From Pseudomonas sediminis (GTDB taxonomy: Bacteria > Pseudomonadota > Gammaproteobacteria > Pseudomonadales > Pseudomonadaceae), in NCBI RefSeq assembly GCF_002741105.1, contig NZ_NIQU01000004.1:477474-541473 (forward strand): a stretch of 64,000 nucleotides of DNA, read 5' to 3'. The position numbers and the translations under genes were made by a program. The notes beneath the pieces are model-generated. The model made no database searches. It was not told where the DNA came from and saw nothing but the letters and a program-made list of their open reading frames with translations. The first letter of the stretch is position 1, and each line of letters begins with the position of its first letter. This document shows, piece by piece, positions 29,719 to 38,967 of this stretch.

Positions 29719-29807
29719 GTAGGAGCCCCGCCTCGGGGCGAAGCGGCCGTGGTTGTTCAGGAAGAATTGCGGTGTGAACACCATTCGCCGCGGGGCGCGG
29801 CTCCTAC
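29719..29807. repeat. Imperfect inverted REP pair
   Basis: GTAGGAGCCCCGCCTCGGGG at the left is mirrored by CCGCGGGGCGCGGCTCCTAC at the right, about 50 bases apart. Confidence 0.7.
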
Positions 29808-29838
29808 GAGACGCCATCCACTGCAATGGGGCATCACC

Positions 29839-29869
29839 AAAAAATAGGCCGGAGCGACTGCCCCGGCCT
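29839..29869 (-). terminator. Terminator of the small secreted protein gene
   Basis: Read on the minus strand, AGGCCGG pairs with CCGGCCT and is followed by ATTTTTT. Confidence 0.8.
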
Positions 29870-29963
29870 TAAGCACCAAGAGATCATGTCGACGCGTGAC
29901 TCGACATGAGGGTTACGTGAGGTACCCGCAGTCATTAGGCGCTTGTTGGATGACGCTTTGATG

Positions 29964-30314
29964 TCAGGGCTTGATCCATGTGCCCTGATATTGCGTGGTG
30001 CAGGCTGGCTCCAGGTACAACGCGTCGCTGGCCACGCCGTAGTAGTGGATATCCTGCAGGTACATACCGCTACCGGCCCGCGCGTTCTGGCAGACGCCGT
30101 GGGCACCCTTGGGGCACTGCTCGACGAACTCCACCTCGACCGTCTGGCCTTGCAACTGTGGCTGGCAGAAACCGTCGCGAAACAGTGTGGCTGGGATGTT
30201 GCGATTTTCCTGGCAGACCTTCACGTCCAGGCGTTCGGCCTGGCTATGCACCACGCAGGCTTCGGCCAGGGCCAGGCCCGGCAGCAGGGAAAACAGCAAC
30301 AGCCATGCACGCAT
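29964..30314 (-). CDS. Small secreted cysteine-containing protein, unknown
   Basis: A 116-residue exported protein with a signal peptide (LLLFSLLPGLALA before EACVV). The mature chain of about 98 residues has six cysteines, which suggests three disulfides. I do not recognise a family. The start at 30314 is chosen because the signal peptide begins there; a longer reading from 30380 would add a charged leader. Confidence 0.65.
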   Translation of the reverse strand: MRAWLLLFSLLPGLALAEACVVHSQAERLDVKVCQENRNIPATLFRDGFCQPQLQGQTVEVEFVEQCPKGAHGVCQNARAGSGMYLQDIHYYGVASDALYLEPACTTQYQGTWIKP

Positions 30315-30409
30315 CGTTTCGACTCCCGAAAAACTGCCGGCGAATCTAACATGCTGCTTCTTTGCAGTCTGTGCTGGCACTTGTCTGGCGAACCACCGAA
30401 CATAAATTC

Positions 30410-31387
30410 ATGCTCAGTCAAATCCCCACCCACCTCATCGCCGGCCCGCTCGGCGCCGGCAAGACCACGCTGATCCGTCATCTGCTGGCGCAAAAACCAG
30501 CGGGCGAGCGCTGGGCGGTGCTGATCAACGAATTCGGCCAGATCGGTCTGGACGCCGCCTTGCTCGAGCAAGGCGACGACGGTATCGCCATGGCCGAAGT
30601 GGCCGGCGGCTGCCTGTGCTGCGTCAACGGTGCGCCGTTTCAGGTGGGTCTTGGCCGCCTGCTGCGCAAGGCCAGGCCTGATCGCCTGCTGATCGAGCCA
30701 TCCGGCTTGGGGCATCCGGCGCAGTTGCTGGCGCAGTTGCGTCAGCCGCCCTGGCTAGGCGTGCTGGCCGTGCAACCGGCACTGATGGTGCTGGATGCTG
30801 CCGCACTGGCTAGCGGTCAGCCGCTGCCGGACGTACAGCGTCAGGCGCTGGGTGAGGCGGGTCTGCTGTTGTTGAACAAGAGCGAGTCTCTGGACGAGGC
30901 GAGCCGGGCGCGAATCGCCGCGAGCCTGCCGCCCGTGCCGATGTACTGGACCGCGCAGGGCCGGCTAGACCTGGCCTTGCTGCCGGGCCTGGCGGCGCAG
31001 GCTTCGCCCGTCAAGGCGAGTGCCGAGTTACCCACAGCTGCACCCGGCCTGGCGCAGATCTGGCGCAATGCCGCCGAGCCGATCTGCCTGGTGCAGGACC
31101 AGCCCGAAGGCTGGAGCATTGGCTGGCGCTGGCACCCGAGCCAGTGCTTCGACCTTGAGCAGGTCAGTCGCTGGCTGCAGAACCTTGGTTGGCGCAGGGC
31201 CAAGGCCGTGCTGCACAGCGATGAAGGCTGGCAGTCGCTGAATGCCTTGCAGGGGCAGGCGCTACAGGCCTGGCCCCCCAGCGAATGGCGCAAGGACTCA
31301 CGGCTGGAGTTGATCTTCGATCAGGCGCAGGACGCCGAAACGCTAAGCGCCTCGTTCGCTGCGTGCCGAATCCCAGCTGTGGGCTGA
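30410..31387 (+). CDS. Second COG0523 GTPase (CobW-like)
   Basis: A 325-residue G3E GTPase, shorter than the 401-residue one at 27759. Walker A is AGPLGAGKTT (residues 11-20) and the metal motif is C68-L-C70-C71. It lacks any obvious Zur palindrome upstream and is not in the dksA2 operon, so it may serve another metal or a different client. The start has a poor ribosome site, and an upstream GTG or TTG cannot be excluded. Confidence 0.88.
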   Translation: MLSQIPTHLIAGPLGAGKTTLIRHLLAQKPAGERWAVLINEFGQIGLDAALLEQGDDGIAMAEVAGGCLCCVNGAPFQVGLGRLLRKARPDRLLIEPSGLGHPAQLLAQLRQPPWLGVLAVQPALMVLDAAALASGQPLPDVQRQALGEAGLLLLNKSESLDEASRARIAASLPPVPMYWTAQGRLDLALLPGLAAQASPVKASAELPTAAPGLAQIWRNAAEPICLVQDQPEGWSIGWRWHPSQCFDLEQVSRWLQNLGWRRAKAVLHSDEGWQSLNALQGQALQAWPPSEWRKDSRLELIFDQAQDAETLSASFAACRIPAVG

Positions 31388-31424
31388 TAAACTCGCCGCG
31401 CTCTCGTCGCTGTGGATAACCTTC

Positions 31425-32303
31425 ATGCAACTGCTGCCCTGGTCTCACGACACCTCTGCCGGCTTCACCCTGCGCGGCTGGCACACGCCGCCGTCGGGCA
31501 AGCCGTTGCTGCATTTCCTGCACGGCAATGGCTATTGCGGGCGCGTCTATACGCCGATGCTGGCCGCGTTGGCCGAGGACTTCGACCTCTGGCTGTGCGA
31601 TGTACAGGGCCATGGCGACAGTGATCATGGCGGGCGCTTCCATGGCTGGAACCGCAGCGCCGAGCTGGCGGTGGAGGCGTTCGAGGCGTTGAGCGGGCCG
31701 TTCGGCGATGTGCCGCGCTTCGCCCTCGGGCACAGCTTCGGCGGCGTGCTTACCAGCCTGATTCTGGCGCGCCATCCCGAGCTGTTCCAGCGTGCGGTGT
31801 TGCTCGACCCGGTGCTGTTCAGCCCGGCGATGATCGGGGTGATGGCATTGTCCGACGTGGTCGGCCTGGCGCAGCGCACCGGCATGGCGAAGAAGGCGCA
31901 CAAGCGCCGCCGGCAATGGACTGACCGCGCCAGTGCGCACGCCGCGCTACATGGCCGTGGCATGTTCCGTGGTTGGGACGAGGCAGCGTTCGACGCCTAC
32001 ATCGAGCATGCGCTGAAGGATGTCGAGGGCGGCGTCGAGCTCAAGTGCCGGCCAAGCCGTGAGGCAGATATCTTCGGCTCCTTCCCGCGGCGCTTGTGGC
32101 CATCGCTGGCCAAGGTGACGACGCCGACCGAGGTGATTCACGGTGTGCACACCTATCCCTTCGTTGCCAAGTCCGTGGCGCGCTGGTGCGCGGGCAACGC
32201 CCATGTGCGCAGTCAGGTGGTGCCAGGTGGGCACTGTTTCATGCAGGAGCAGCCGGCGGACAGCGCCGAGCGCGTGGCTGCTTTCCTGCTGCAGCGCGGC
32301 TGA
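31425..32303 (+). CDS. Alpha/beta-hydrolase
   Basis: A 292-residue cytoplasmic hydrolase. The oxyanion segment is FLHGNGYCGRVY, the nucleophile elbow is GHSFGG, and a histidine in VPGGHCFMQEQP near the end would complete the triad. Substrate unknown. It follows the COG0523 gene by 37 bases and may be co-transcribed. Confidence 0.88.
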   Translation: MQLLPWSHDTSAGFTLRGWHTPPSGKPLLHFLHGNGYCGRVYTPMLAALAEDFDLWLCDVQGHGDSDHGGRFHGWNRSAELAVEAFEALSGPFGDVPRFALGHSFGGVLTSLILARHPELFQRAVLLDPVLFSPAMIGVMALSDVVGLAQRTGMAKKAHKRRRQWTDRASAHAALHGRGMFRGWDEAAFDAYIEHALKDVEGGVELKCRPSREADIFGSFPRRLWPSLAKVTTPTEVIHGVHTYPFVAKSVARWCAGNAHVRSQVVPGGHCFMQEQPADSAERVAAFLLQRG

Positions 32304-32315
32304 ATCGGGCAGGCG

Positions 32316-32711
32316 CTATTGCGCCTTGCGCCGCCAGTCTTCCAGGCGAATGACGTTGCCTGGTTGTTGCACTGCAACCGGTTCGGGCTGCGGTTCCAAT
32401 ATCGGGTGGGGCTGCAGTTCTATGCGGCCGAGGTGTGGGCCGAACATGCTGATATGTCCGCGCAGTCGTTGCTCGCCGGTGACGGTGAACTCGAAGTCAT
32501 AGAGTCGCGCCAGGCGACGATGGCCTTTGGCATCACGCTGGATGGCCAGACGACGCAATGCCACGGCGCCATCGAGCAGCTCCACGTCGAGCTTGGCGCA
32601 GTGCTGCTTGGCGAAGGCCAGCGCACGCTCGCGAATACCGTGGCCGCGCCATAGCCAGGCGCAGGCAGCGGCGAACAGCATCAGCAGGAACACATCGAAC
32701 AGGTTGATCAT
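32316..32711 (-). CDS. DUF3301 membrane-anchored protein
   Basis: A 131-residue protein with an N-terminal membrane helix (DVFLLMLFAAACAWLW) followed by RERALAFAKQHCAKLDVELLDGAVALRR in part, the DUF3301 pattern, and a proline-rich tail. Function unknown. Convergent with the hydrolase. Confidence 0.85.
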   Translation of the reverse strand: MINLFDVFLLMLFAAACAWLWRGHGIRERALAFAKQHCAKLDVELLDGAVALRRLAIQRDAKGHRRLARLYDFEFTVTGEQRLRGHISMFGPHLGRIELQPHPILEPQPEPVAVQQPGNVIRLEDWRRKAQ

Positions 32712-32833
32712 GGCGACTCCAGCTTCGGGAGACAGAGCTTAGCTTATCTGCCAGGTGCTTCTCAGCACAGTGGCTTGCCCATGCGTCGGCTCTGCATTAG
32801 CGTTCGCTCTCTTCAGATGAAAAGGACGTCACC

Positions 32834-33367
32834 ATGCATTGCCCCGCCTGCCGTACGACTCGCCTGCAACCGGCAAAACTCGAAGATGGCCTGCTCGGCC
32901 ATGGCTGCGCACAGTGCCAAGGCACGCTGGTCAGCCTGCTGCACTACCGCGACTGGGCCGAGCGTCAACCAGCACAAGAGACACCAAGCGAACTGGCCGC
33001 CGAGGCCGAAGTGGGTGAAACCAGCCATGCCCTGAGTTGCCCCAAGTGCGCCAAGCTGATGAGCAAGTTTCAGATCAGCGGCACTCGTGCCAATCGTCTC
33101 GACCTGTGCGGCACGTGCGATGAAGCCTGGCTGGACAGCGGCGAATGGCAACTGCTCAAGGCCCTGGAGCTGAGCCAGCGCATGCCGGCGATTTTCACCG
33201 ACGCCTGGCAGCGCCAGGTACGGCAGGAGGCCAGCGAACAGGCCCGGCGCGAGCGCTTTAGCCGCATCGCCGGCGAAGAGGCCATCGCCCGCGCCGACGA
33301 AATTCGTAGCTGGCTCAAGGATCACCCGCAGCGCCGCGAGCTGTTGTTCTATATCGGTCACGACTGA
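32834..33367 (+). CDS. Zinc-ribbon protein (TFIIB-like ribbon)
   Basis: A 177-residue soluble protein with cysteine pairs that look like two ribbons: CPAC and CAQC at the N-terminus, then CPKC and CGTCDEAWLDSGE near residues 75-110, the zf-TFIIB pattern. The C-terminal half is helical and charged. Function unknown; presumably zinc-binding. Confidence 0.85.
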   Translation: MHCPACRTTRLQPAKLEDGLLGHGCAQCQGTLVSLLHYRDWAERQPAQETPSELAAEAEVGETSHALSCPKCAKLMSKFQISGTRANRLDLCGTCDEAWLDSGEWQLLKALELSQRMPAIFTDAWQRQVRQEASEQARRERFSRIAGEEAIARADEIRSWLKDHPQRRELLFYIGHD

Positions 33368-33403
33368 GGCGCGAGGCGCCATCGGCGGCGGGTTGCACCT
33401 GTC

Positions 33404-33898
33404 CTACGCTTCGGCGTTCTTCTCTTCGCTCAACGCCTGATAGCGCTGTTGCAACTCCTCGCGAATCTGCCGGCGCTGTTTGGCCTGGCGCTGGCGGCGC
33501 AGGCCGTCGGCGGTGTCCGGTTGCAGTTCGGGAATCGGCGCCGGGCGGCCATTGGCATCGACCGCGACCATGGTGAAGAAGCAGCTGTTGGTGTGGCGCA
33601 CCGAGCGCTCGCGGATGTTCTCGGTGATGACCTTGATGCCGATTTCCATCGACGTGCGGCCTGTGTGGTTGACCGAGGCGAGGAAAGTGACCAGTTCACC
33701 GACGTGCACCGGTTCACGGAACATCACCTGATCCACCGATAGGGTCACCACGTAGCAGCCGGCGTAGCGGCTGGCACAGGCGTAGGCGACTTCGTCGAGG
33801 TACTTGAGCAGCGTACCGCCGTGGACATTTCCGGAGAAATTGGCCATATCCGGTGTCATCAGTACGGTCATCGTCAGTTGCGCGGTTCCGGCTTCCAT
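33404..33898 (-). CDS. Acyl-CoA thioesterase (hot-dog fold)
   Basis: A 164-residue hot-dog enzyme that hydrolyses acyl-CoA. The family marks are NFSGNVHGGTLLKYLDEVAY and a RTSMEIGIKV strand; the charged C-terminal helix of about 30 residues is typical of YciA/BACH-type enzymes. Chain-length preference cannot be read. Confidence 0.9.
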   Translation of the reverse strand: MEAGTAQLTMTVLMTPDMANFSGNVHGGTLLKYLDEVAYACASRYAGCYVVTLSVDQVMFREPVHVGELVTFLASVNHTGRTSMEIGIKVITENIRERSVRHTNSCFFTMVAVDANGRPAPIPELQPDTADGLRRQRQAKQRRQIREELQQRYQALSEEKNAEA

Positions 33899-33986
33899 CG
33901 TCGCTCCGAGTACGTGTGGGGCTTATGAGAGTAAGGCCTGCTGGTGCTATGCAAGATACACACTCACTATTGCAAGGATGCCATCC

Positions 33987-34694
33987 ATGCTGATTCGCTC
34001 GAAATTTCTGCTCCTGGCCCTGCTAGGGCTCGCCGGTGCCGTGCAGGCGACCGAAGAATGCGCCACAGCGGTGCAGTGCAACCAGGTCGGCAGCGCGGCC
34101 TATCAGGACGGCCGCTTCAAGCAAGCCATCGAAGCGTTCGAACGTCAGTTACGACGCGTCGAGGATGGCGATACGGCACAGTTGGAGTTGGCACTGAACA
34201 ATCTCATCCTAACTAACCTGCGCTCCGGCCAGACCGGCATGGCGCGCGCCTGGTTAGGCGTGGCGCTGGACAACAACCTCAGCGGCTCCTCGACTCGCCT
34301 GCACCTGACCAAGGTAGCCGATGCGCTGGATTACCAGACCCTCGCTGCCAGCCCGACCGGACGCTACCTGCGTTACGGCGGCCAGGCAGTATGGAGCGAA
34401 CTGCTGATCAGCGAGGACAGCAATGGCGGTTATCTCGCCAGTTTCTCGCCCGTGCGCGCCGGTGCTCGGGTCGAGGAGTACGGCCCGGCTGCGATTGGCG
34501 AGCTGGATGGCAAGTTGGTCGGCGACGAGGTGCAGATGCGCCTGCAGGACGCCGGCCTGGGCAACGATTGCGCAGTGCAACTGCTGCGTGAAGGCATCGA
34601 GCTGCGCGTGCAGGAGGTATTCGCCGAGGGCTGCCAGGATTACGGCGGCATGGGCATCAGCGTCGGTGGTCGTTACATCAAGGTCAGCCCATGA
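33987..34694 (+). CDS. Exported protein with N-terminal TPR-like region, unknown
   Basis: A 235-residue protein with a signal peptide (LLLALLGLAGAVQA). A segment AAYQDGRFKQAIEAFERQL looks like one or two TPR helices, followed by a beta-rich C-terminal part. Not recognised further. Its stop overlaps the next gene's start by four bases (ATGA), so the two are coupled. Confidence 0.75.
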   Translation: MLIRSKFLLLALLGLAGAVQATEECATAVQCNQVGSAAYQDGRFKQAIEAFERQLRRVEDGDTAQLELALNNLILTNLRSGQTGMARAWLGVALDNNLSGSSTRLHLTKVADALDYQTLAASPTGRYLRYGGQAVWSELLISEDSNGGYLASFSPVRAGARVEEYGPAAIGELDGKLVGDEVQMRLQDAGLGNDCAVQLLREGIELRVQEVFAEGCQDYGGMGISVGGRYIKVSP

Positions 34695-35953
34695 GGCCTG
34701 GGCAGGTTGCTGTCCTGATCATGTGCTTGTCGGCGCTGCTCCTCGTGGGCGGCTACGCCTGGCTGCGTGACGAGCCGCCTGGCGCCCAGGTGCAGGACTG
34801 GCAGCAGCAGGTGCAGGCGGCAACGGGCGAAAGCCGCGCGTACCTTTTCCTCAACGGAATCGATGCCCCTTTCGATGAGCAGCCCGCGGCACTGGGTGAG
34901 GCCCGTCTGCAACACTACGAGCGCTGGCACGCCGGGCGCGGTGTGACCGATAGCGATTATTCGGGGCCGAGCGTTGCCAGCCTGCCGTTTCCAGAAGGGC
35001 GACTGTTCTGCCGAATCGAGGCGCCCGGCTGCTTCGACAGCCTGCTGGAACAGGCCGACCTGGGGAGCCGTATCGCCCCGGATTGGTTCGCTCTGCAGCG
35101 GCGCTACTGGGATTTTCTCAACATGGATGACTACCGCACGCTGACTTCGGTGAGCCTCGCCGAGCCGCTACCGCGCCTGACTTATGTCTACGCGGGCCAG
35201 CGGGTGCATGATCTGCTCATGTTGCAAATGGCCCGCGATGGCCAGGGCGATGTGGCGCAAGGAGGGTTGCGCGAGGAGCTCAGGCTACTGCGCCAGCAAC
35301 TGGTGCGCGCGGACAACCTGGTGCTGAAGATGCTGCTGGGGCGGCTGATCAGCGACAACCTGGAGTGGCAGGTTCGTCTCTATCGCCGTGGGTTGATCCC
35401 GCGCCCGTCGGTTCCGGAGCCCTTCAGCGCGGCCGAGCGCTCGCTGCTCAAGCCCATGCAGCGCGAGTTCTACGGTATCGCGCAGATGTATGCGCAGCTG
35501 CCGGATAGCGTCTCCGGCCGGGAATCCCTTGGGCTGCTGCTGTTTTTCCGACCGCAGATGACCATCAATGCCAGCCTGACGCCATATGTGCGAGCCGTGG
35601 AATTGTCGCAGCTGGAGCCGCATGCGTTCGCCGCCGCGCTGCAGGAGCCGGCTCCCGGACCGGCCTCGGTTGGCGGCATACGCAACCGGGCTGGCAACAT
35701 CCTGCTGGCTATCGCCGGCCCGAACATGCGCCTGTATGCCGGGCGCTTGCATGACCTGGAGGCCAAGCGCCGCTTGTTGGCCGTGGCGGTGAGCCTGCCT
35801 CCGGGGCCTTTCGATGACGAGCAGCTGGCCAACATGCCGGATGCCCGCAACCCATACCATCCGACACAGCTGGCCGAGCCCGATGGACGCGGCCAGCTGT
35901 GTTTCGACGGCCCGCACGAGGCGGGATTCAATGGGCGCTGCATGCCGCTGTAG
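34691..35953 (+). CDS. Membrane-anchored protein, unknown
   Basis: A 420-residue protein with one N-terminal membrane helix (VAVLIMCLSALLLVGGYAWL) and a large extracytoplasmic part. It has cysteines suited to disulfides (FCRIEAPGC near 110; CFDGP and RCMPL at the end). I do not recognise the family. Coupled to the upstream exported protein. Confidence 0.75.
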   Translation: MRPGQVAVLIMCLSALLLVGGYAWLRDEPPGAQVQDWQQQVQAATGESRAYLFLNGIDAPFDEQPAALGEARLQHYERWHAGRGVTDSDYSGPSVASLPFPEGRLFCRIEAPGCFDSLLEQADLGSRIAPDWFALQRRYWDFLNMDDYRTLTSVSLAEPLPRLTYVYAGQRVHDLLMLQMARDGQGDVAQGGLREELRLLRQQLVRADNLVLKMLLGRLISDNLEWQVRLYRRGLIPRPSVPEPFSAAERSLLKPMQREFYGIAQMYAQLPDSVSGRESLGLLLFFRPQMTINASLTPYVRAVELSQLEPHAFAAALQEPAPGPASVGGIRNRAGNILLAIAGPNMRLYAGRLHDLEAKRRLLAVAVSLPPGPFDDEQLANMPDARNPYHPTQLAEPDGRGQLCFDGPHEAGFNGRCMPL

Positions 35954-36000
35954 ATAAGGATATGCGGCAGGGCTCGCCGCCAACTTATCGTCCGCGACGA

Positions 36001-37368
36001 TCAGGCGTGAGTCAGGTACCAGCGCCAGTCCTGCTCGCCCACCTCTCCCATGAACTGTCGGTACTCGGCCCATTTGATCGCCAGGAACACCTTGAGGAAA
36101 TCCTCGCCGAGCGCTTCGCGTGCCCAGCTTGAATCCTCAAGATTGCGCAGTGCAGTGAGCCAGTCGGTGGGTAGGGTTTCGCGGGCCTGTTCGTAGCCGT
36201 TGCCGACGATGGCCACCCCGGGGTCGATCTGCTCGCGGATGCCCTTGTGAATGCCGGCGAGGATCGCCGCCGCAGCCAGGTACGGGTTGGCGTCGGCGCC
36301 GCAGATGCGGTGCTCGACATGGCGACTATTGGCCGGCCCGCCGGGAACGCGGAATGACACGGTGCGGTTGTTCACCCCCCAGCTCTTGGCCAGCGGCGCG
36401 TAGCTGTTGGCCTGGAAGCGACGGAAGGAGTTGGCGTTGGGGCAGAAGATCGCCAGGGCATCGTTGAGCGTGGCCATCATGCCGCCGATGGCGTGGCGCA
36501 ACAGTGGAGTGCCGTGGGGATCTTCGCTGGCCATCAGGTTGTTGCCCTCGGCATCGGCCAGCGACACGTGCATATGTAGGCCGCTGCCAGCCAGGTCGCC
36601 GAACGGCTTGGCCATGAAGCAGGCCTGCAAGCCGTGTTTGTTGGCCACGCCCTTGACCAGGCGCTTGTAGCGTACGCCTTCGTCTACCGCCTGCAGTGCA
36701 TCGAAACGGTGCTCCAGGGTCAGCTCTAGCTGGCCGGGGGCGTATTCGGAGATCGCCGTGCGCACGGGCAAACCCTGGACTTCGCAGGCGGCGTAGAGGT
36801 CGTCGAGGAAGGGCTGCATCTGCTCCAGCTCATACACGCCGTAGACCTGCGGCGCCTGCGGGCGTACGCCATTCATCTGCACGGCGGGCTGCGGGCGACC
36901 ATTGGCGTCGCGCTGCTTGTCCAGCAGGTAGAACTCCAGCTCCACCGCCATCACCGGGTGATAGCCGTCGGCCTTGAGCGCCTCGATGGCGCGCACCAGC
37001 ACATGGCGCGGGTCGCCCGGCGTGGCCGGCAGACCCTGGGTCGGGTGCATGCTCACCTGTAGCTGGCCGGTAGGCACCGCGCGCCAGGGTTGCAGGGTCA
37101 GGCTGCCAGGCAGCGGGTAGGTCCAGCAGTCGGCGTCGGCCACTTCCCAGACCAGGCCGCTTTCCTCGACGTCCTCGCCCTGGATGGTCAGCGACAGGAT
37201 CGAGCTGGGCAGCGGTCGGCCGTTTTCGTAGATGGCCAGCAGCTCGTCGCGATGCAGCAGCTTGCCGCGCGGGATGCCGTTGGCGTCGATCAGCATCAGC
37301 TCGATGCTGCGGACCTCGGGGTGGGCGGCGAGAAAGTCGCGGGCTTCCTGCGGGTTGGCGAATTGCAT
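36001..37368 (-). CDS. Glutamine synthetase-like gamma-glutamylpolyamine ligase
   Basis: A 455-residue member of the glutamine synthetase superfamily. The catalytic core is visible: VMAVELEFYLLD, HMHVSLADAEGNN, and a NRTVSFRVPG segment followed by RHVEHRICGADANPYL. Such proteins next to a class III aminotransferase and GntR regulator (as here, and in a P. aeruginosa PauA-type cluster) gamma-glutamylate putrescine or other amines for breakdown. It is probably not the nitrogen-assimilation GlnA. Confidence 0.88.
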   Translation of the reverse strand: MQFANPQEARDFLAAHPEVRSIELMLIDANGIPRGKLLHRDELLAIYENGRPLPSSILSLTIQGEDVEESGLVWEVADADCWTYPLPGSLTLQPWRAVPTGQLQVSMHPTQGLPATPGDPRHVLVRAIEALKADGYHPVMAVELEFYLLDKQRDANGRPQPAVQMNGVRPQAPQVYGVYELEQMQPFLDDLYAACEVQGLPVRTAISEYAPGQLELTLEHRFDALQAVDEGVRYKRLVKGVANKHGLQACFMAKPFGDLAGSGLHMHVSLADAEGNNLMASEDPHGTPLLRHAIGGMMATLNDALAIFCPNANSFRRFQANSYAPLAKSWGVNNRTVSFRVPGGPANSRHVEHRICGADANPYLAAAAILAGIHKGIREQIDPGVAIVGNGYEQARETLPTDWLTALRNLEDSSWAREALGEDFLKVFLAIKWAEYRQFMGEVGEQDWRWYLTHA

Positions 37369-37407
37369 GGTGATTCTCGTAGAAGGTTGTGGGGCGCAGC
37401 TCATCTT

Positions 37408-37454
37408 GTGGGAGGGGCTTCAGCCGCGATTGTCGCCGCTGAAGCGCCTCCCAC
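37408..37454. repeat. REP-type inverted repeat
   Basis: GTGGGAGGGGCTTCAGCCGC is mirrored, after a four-base loop, by GCCGCTGAAGCGCCTCCCAC with a few mismatches. The same family recurs at 39790-39856 and 44440-44488. Confidence 0.85.
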
Positions 37455-37459
37455 AGGGA

Positions 37460-38854
37460 TCACTCGCGGGCGCCGGGTATGGCCAGCAGCTCGGTGAGGG
37501 CTTGATCGAGCATGGTGATCAGCTTGTCCACATCCTGCGCTGTGGTGCTCGGGCAGCACAGGGTCATGTTGTGGAATGGCGTGATCAGGATGCCGCGGTT
37601 GATCAGGTACAGGTGCAGGGCCATTTGCAGCTCGTCATGGAACGCCGCTTCGGCCTCGGCGCCGGTGCGTGGCGGCGTGGCGCAGAACTGGAATTCGCAA
37701 CGCGCGCCCAGCTCGGTCACCGACCACTTGAGGCCGTGCTTGTCGATCAGCTGACGGAAGCCCTCTGCCAGACGCGCCGCCAGCGGCAGCATGTGGTCGT
37801 AGGCCGTCTGAGTCATCACCTGTTCCAGGTTTGCGCGCATGCAGTGCATGGCCAGGGCGTTGGCCGACAGGGTGGTGCCCATGCCGCTGTGGCCGTGACC
37901 GTGGCTTGCCTCGCTGGCGCGCTGACGCGCCTGGGTCATGGCGCCTGCCATCTCTGCGCTGCAACCGAAGATGCCGCAAGGCACGCCCCCGGCGATCGGC
38001 TTGCCGACCACGAAGAAGTCCGGGTCCAGGCCCCACAGGCGTGTGCAGCCACCGATATCGGTGGAGATGGTGTGGGTTTCGTCGATGATCAGCAAGCTGC
38101 CGTACTTACGCGTCAACTCGCGGCATTTCTGCATGAAGCCTGGATCGGGCAGGACCATGCCGATGTTGGTCATCGCCGGTTCGCAGAGCAGGGCGCAGAC
38201 GTCACCCTGAGCCAACGCCGCCTCCAGCGCTGCGACATCGTTGAAGGGAATGGCGCGGCTGTGCTCGGTCAGGTCATAGGCCTGGCCGACCAGACCGGAG
38301 CGGTGCACGGTCTTGCCGTCGCGCTCGCGCACCATCACGTCGTCGACAGTGCCGTGGTAGCAGCCGTCGAACACCAGCAGGGTTTTGCGCCCGGTGATGG
38401 CGCGCGCCCAGCGCAGCACGTAGCGGTTGGAGTCGGTGGCGGTGGCGGTCACCTGCCAGTAGGGCAGGCCGAAACGCTGGGCCAGCAGCTCTCCGCAGAC
38501 CACGGCGTCCTCGCCCGGCAACATGGTAGTCAGGCCGTTATTCGCTTGTTCGGCGAGGGCGCGGGCCACCGGATCGGGCGAGTGGCCGAACATGGTGCCG
38601 GTGTCACCCAGGCAGAAGTCGATGTACTCGTGACCGTCCACATCGAAGAAACGTGCGCCCTTGGCTCGCTCGACGAACAGCGGTACCGGCGTCGACCAGT
38701 CGGCCATCCAGTGCATCGGCACGCCGCCGTACAGCGAGTGGCGGGCGCGCTCGGCCAGGGCCACGGACTTCGGATTGCGGGACAGGAACCGCTCGCGCTC
38801 GGTTGCGACGAAACGGTCAACGGCGACTTGTCTGATGCCACTGGCGGTGGTCAT
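37460..38854 (-). CDS. Class III aminotransferase
   Basis: A 464-residue PLP enzyme. The cofactor site shows DETHTISTDIGG and the Schiff-base lysine in FFVVGKPIAGGVPCG. It would transfer an amino group from an amine or omega-amino acid, probably a gamma-glutamylated polyamine product, in series with the downstream synthetase-like enzyme. Substrate is inferred from neighbours. It starts 34 bases from the first palindromic operator. Confidence 0.9.
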   Translation of the reverse strand: MTTASGIRQVAVDRFVATERERFLSRNPKSVALAERARHSLYGGVPMHWMADWSTPVPLFVERAKGARFFDVDGHEYIDFCLGDTGTMFGHSPDPVARALAEQANNGLTTMLPGEDAVVCGELLAQRFGLPYWQVTATATDSNRYVLRWARAITGRKTLLVFDGCYHGTVDDVMVRERDGKTVHRSGLVGQAYDLTEHSRAIPFNDVAALEAALAQGDVCALLCEPAMTNIGMVLPDPGFMQKCRELTRKYGSLLIIDETHTISTDIGGCTRLWGLDPDFFVVGKPIAGGVPCGIFGCSAEMAGAMTQARQRASEASHGHGHSGMGTTLSANALAMHCMRANLEQVMTQTAYDHMLPLAARLAEGFRQLIDKHGLKWSVTELGARCEFQFCATPPRTGAEAEAAFHDELQMALHLYLINRGILITPFHNMTLCCPSTTAQDVDKLITMLDQALTELLAIPGARE

Positions 38855-38887
38855 GGGGCATACCTCGATTGAATGCTGTCGGCATGA

Positions 38888-38907
38888 TATTTTGTGATCA
38901 CAAAATA
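38888..38907. promoter_or_regulatory. Perfect palindromic operator, probable GntR site 1
   Basis: TATTTTGTGATCACAAAATA is a perfect 20-bp palindrome in the gap between the aminotransferase gene and the GntR gene. TTTGTGATCACAAA is of a size and symmetry usual for GntR/FCD regulators. Confidence 0.75.
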
Positions 38908-38952
38908 GTAAATGGTTAGATATTATCCGGTTAAATAGGCTTTAAATTGGTA

Positions 38953-38967
38953 TTTGTGATCACGAAA
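38953..38967. promoter_or_regulatory. Near-palindromic operator, probable GntR site 2
   Basis: TTTGTGATCACGAAA repeats the first operator with one change, 60 bases away. The centre-to-centre spacing of about 62 bases is near six helical turns, so the sites lie on the same face. Confidence 0.7.

Larger units (their letters stand above)
29609..29963. other. Gene-free region rich in dispersed repeats
   Basis: About 355 bases between DUF1826 and a convergent small secreted protein. It holds a GGCTCCTAC-type fragment (near 29610-29640), a copy of the CCCGGATTGCATCCGGG element (near 29667-29683), an imperfect inverted REP pair (29719-29807), a terminator (29839-29869) and a nine-base inverted repeat (29884-29909). 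Nothing else is recognised. Confidence 0.7.
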
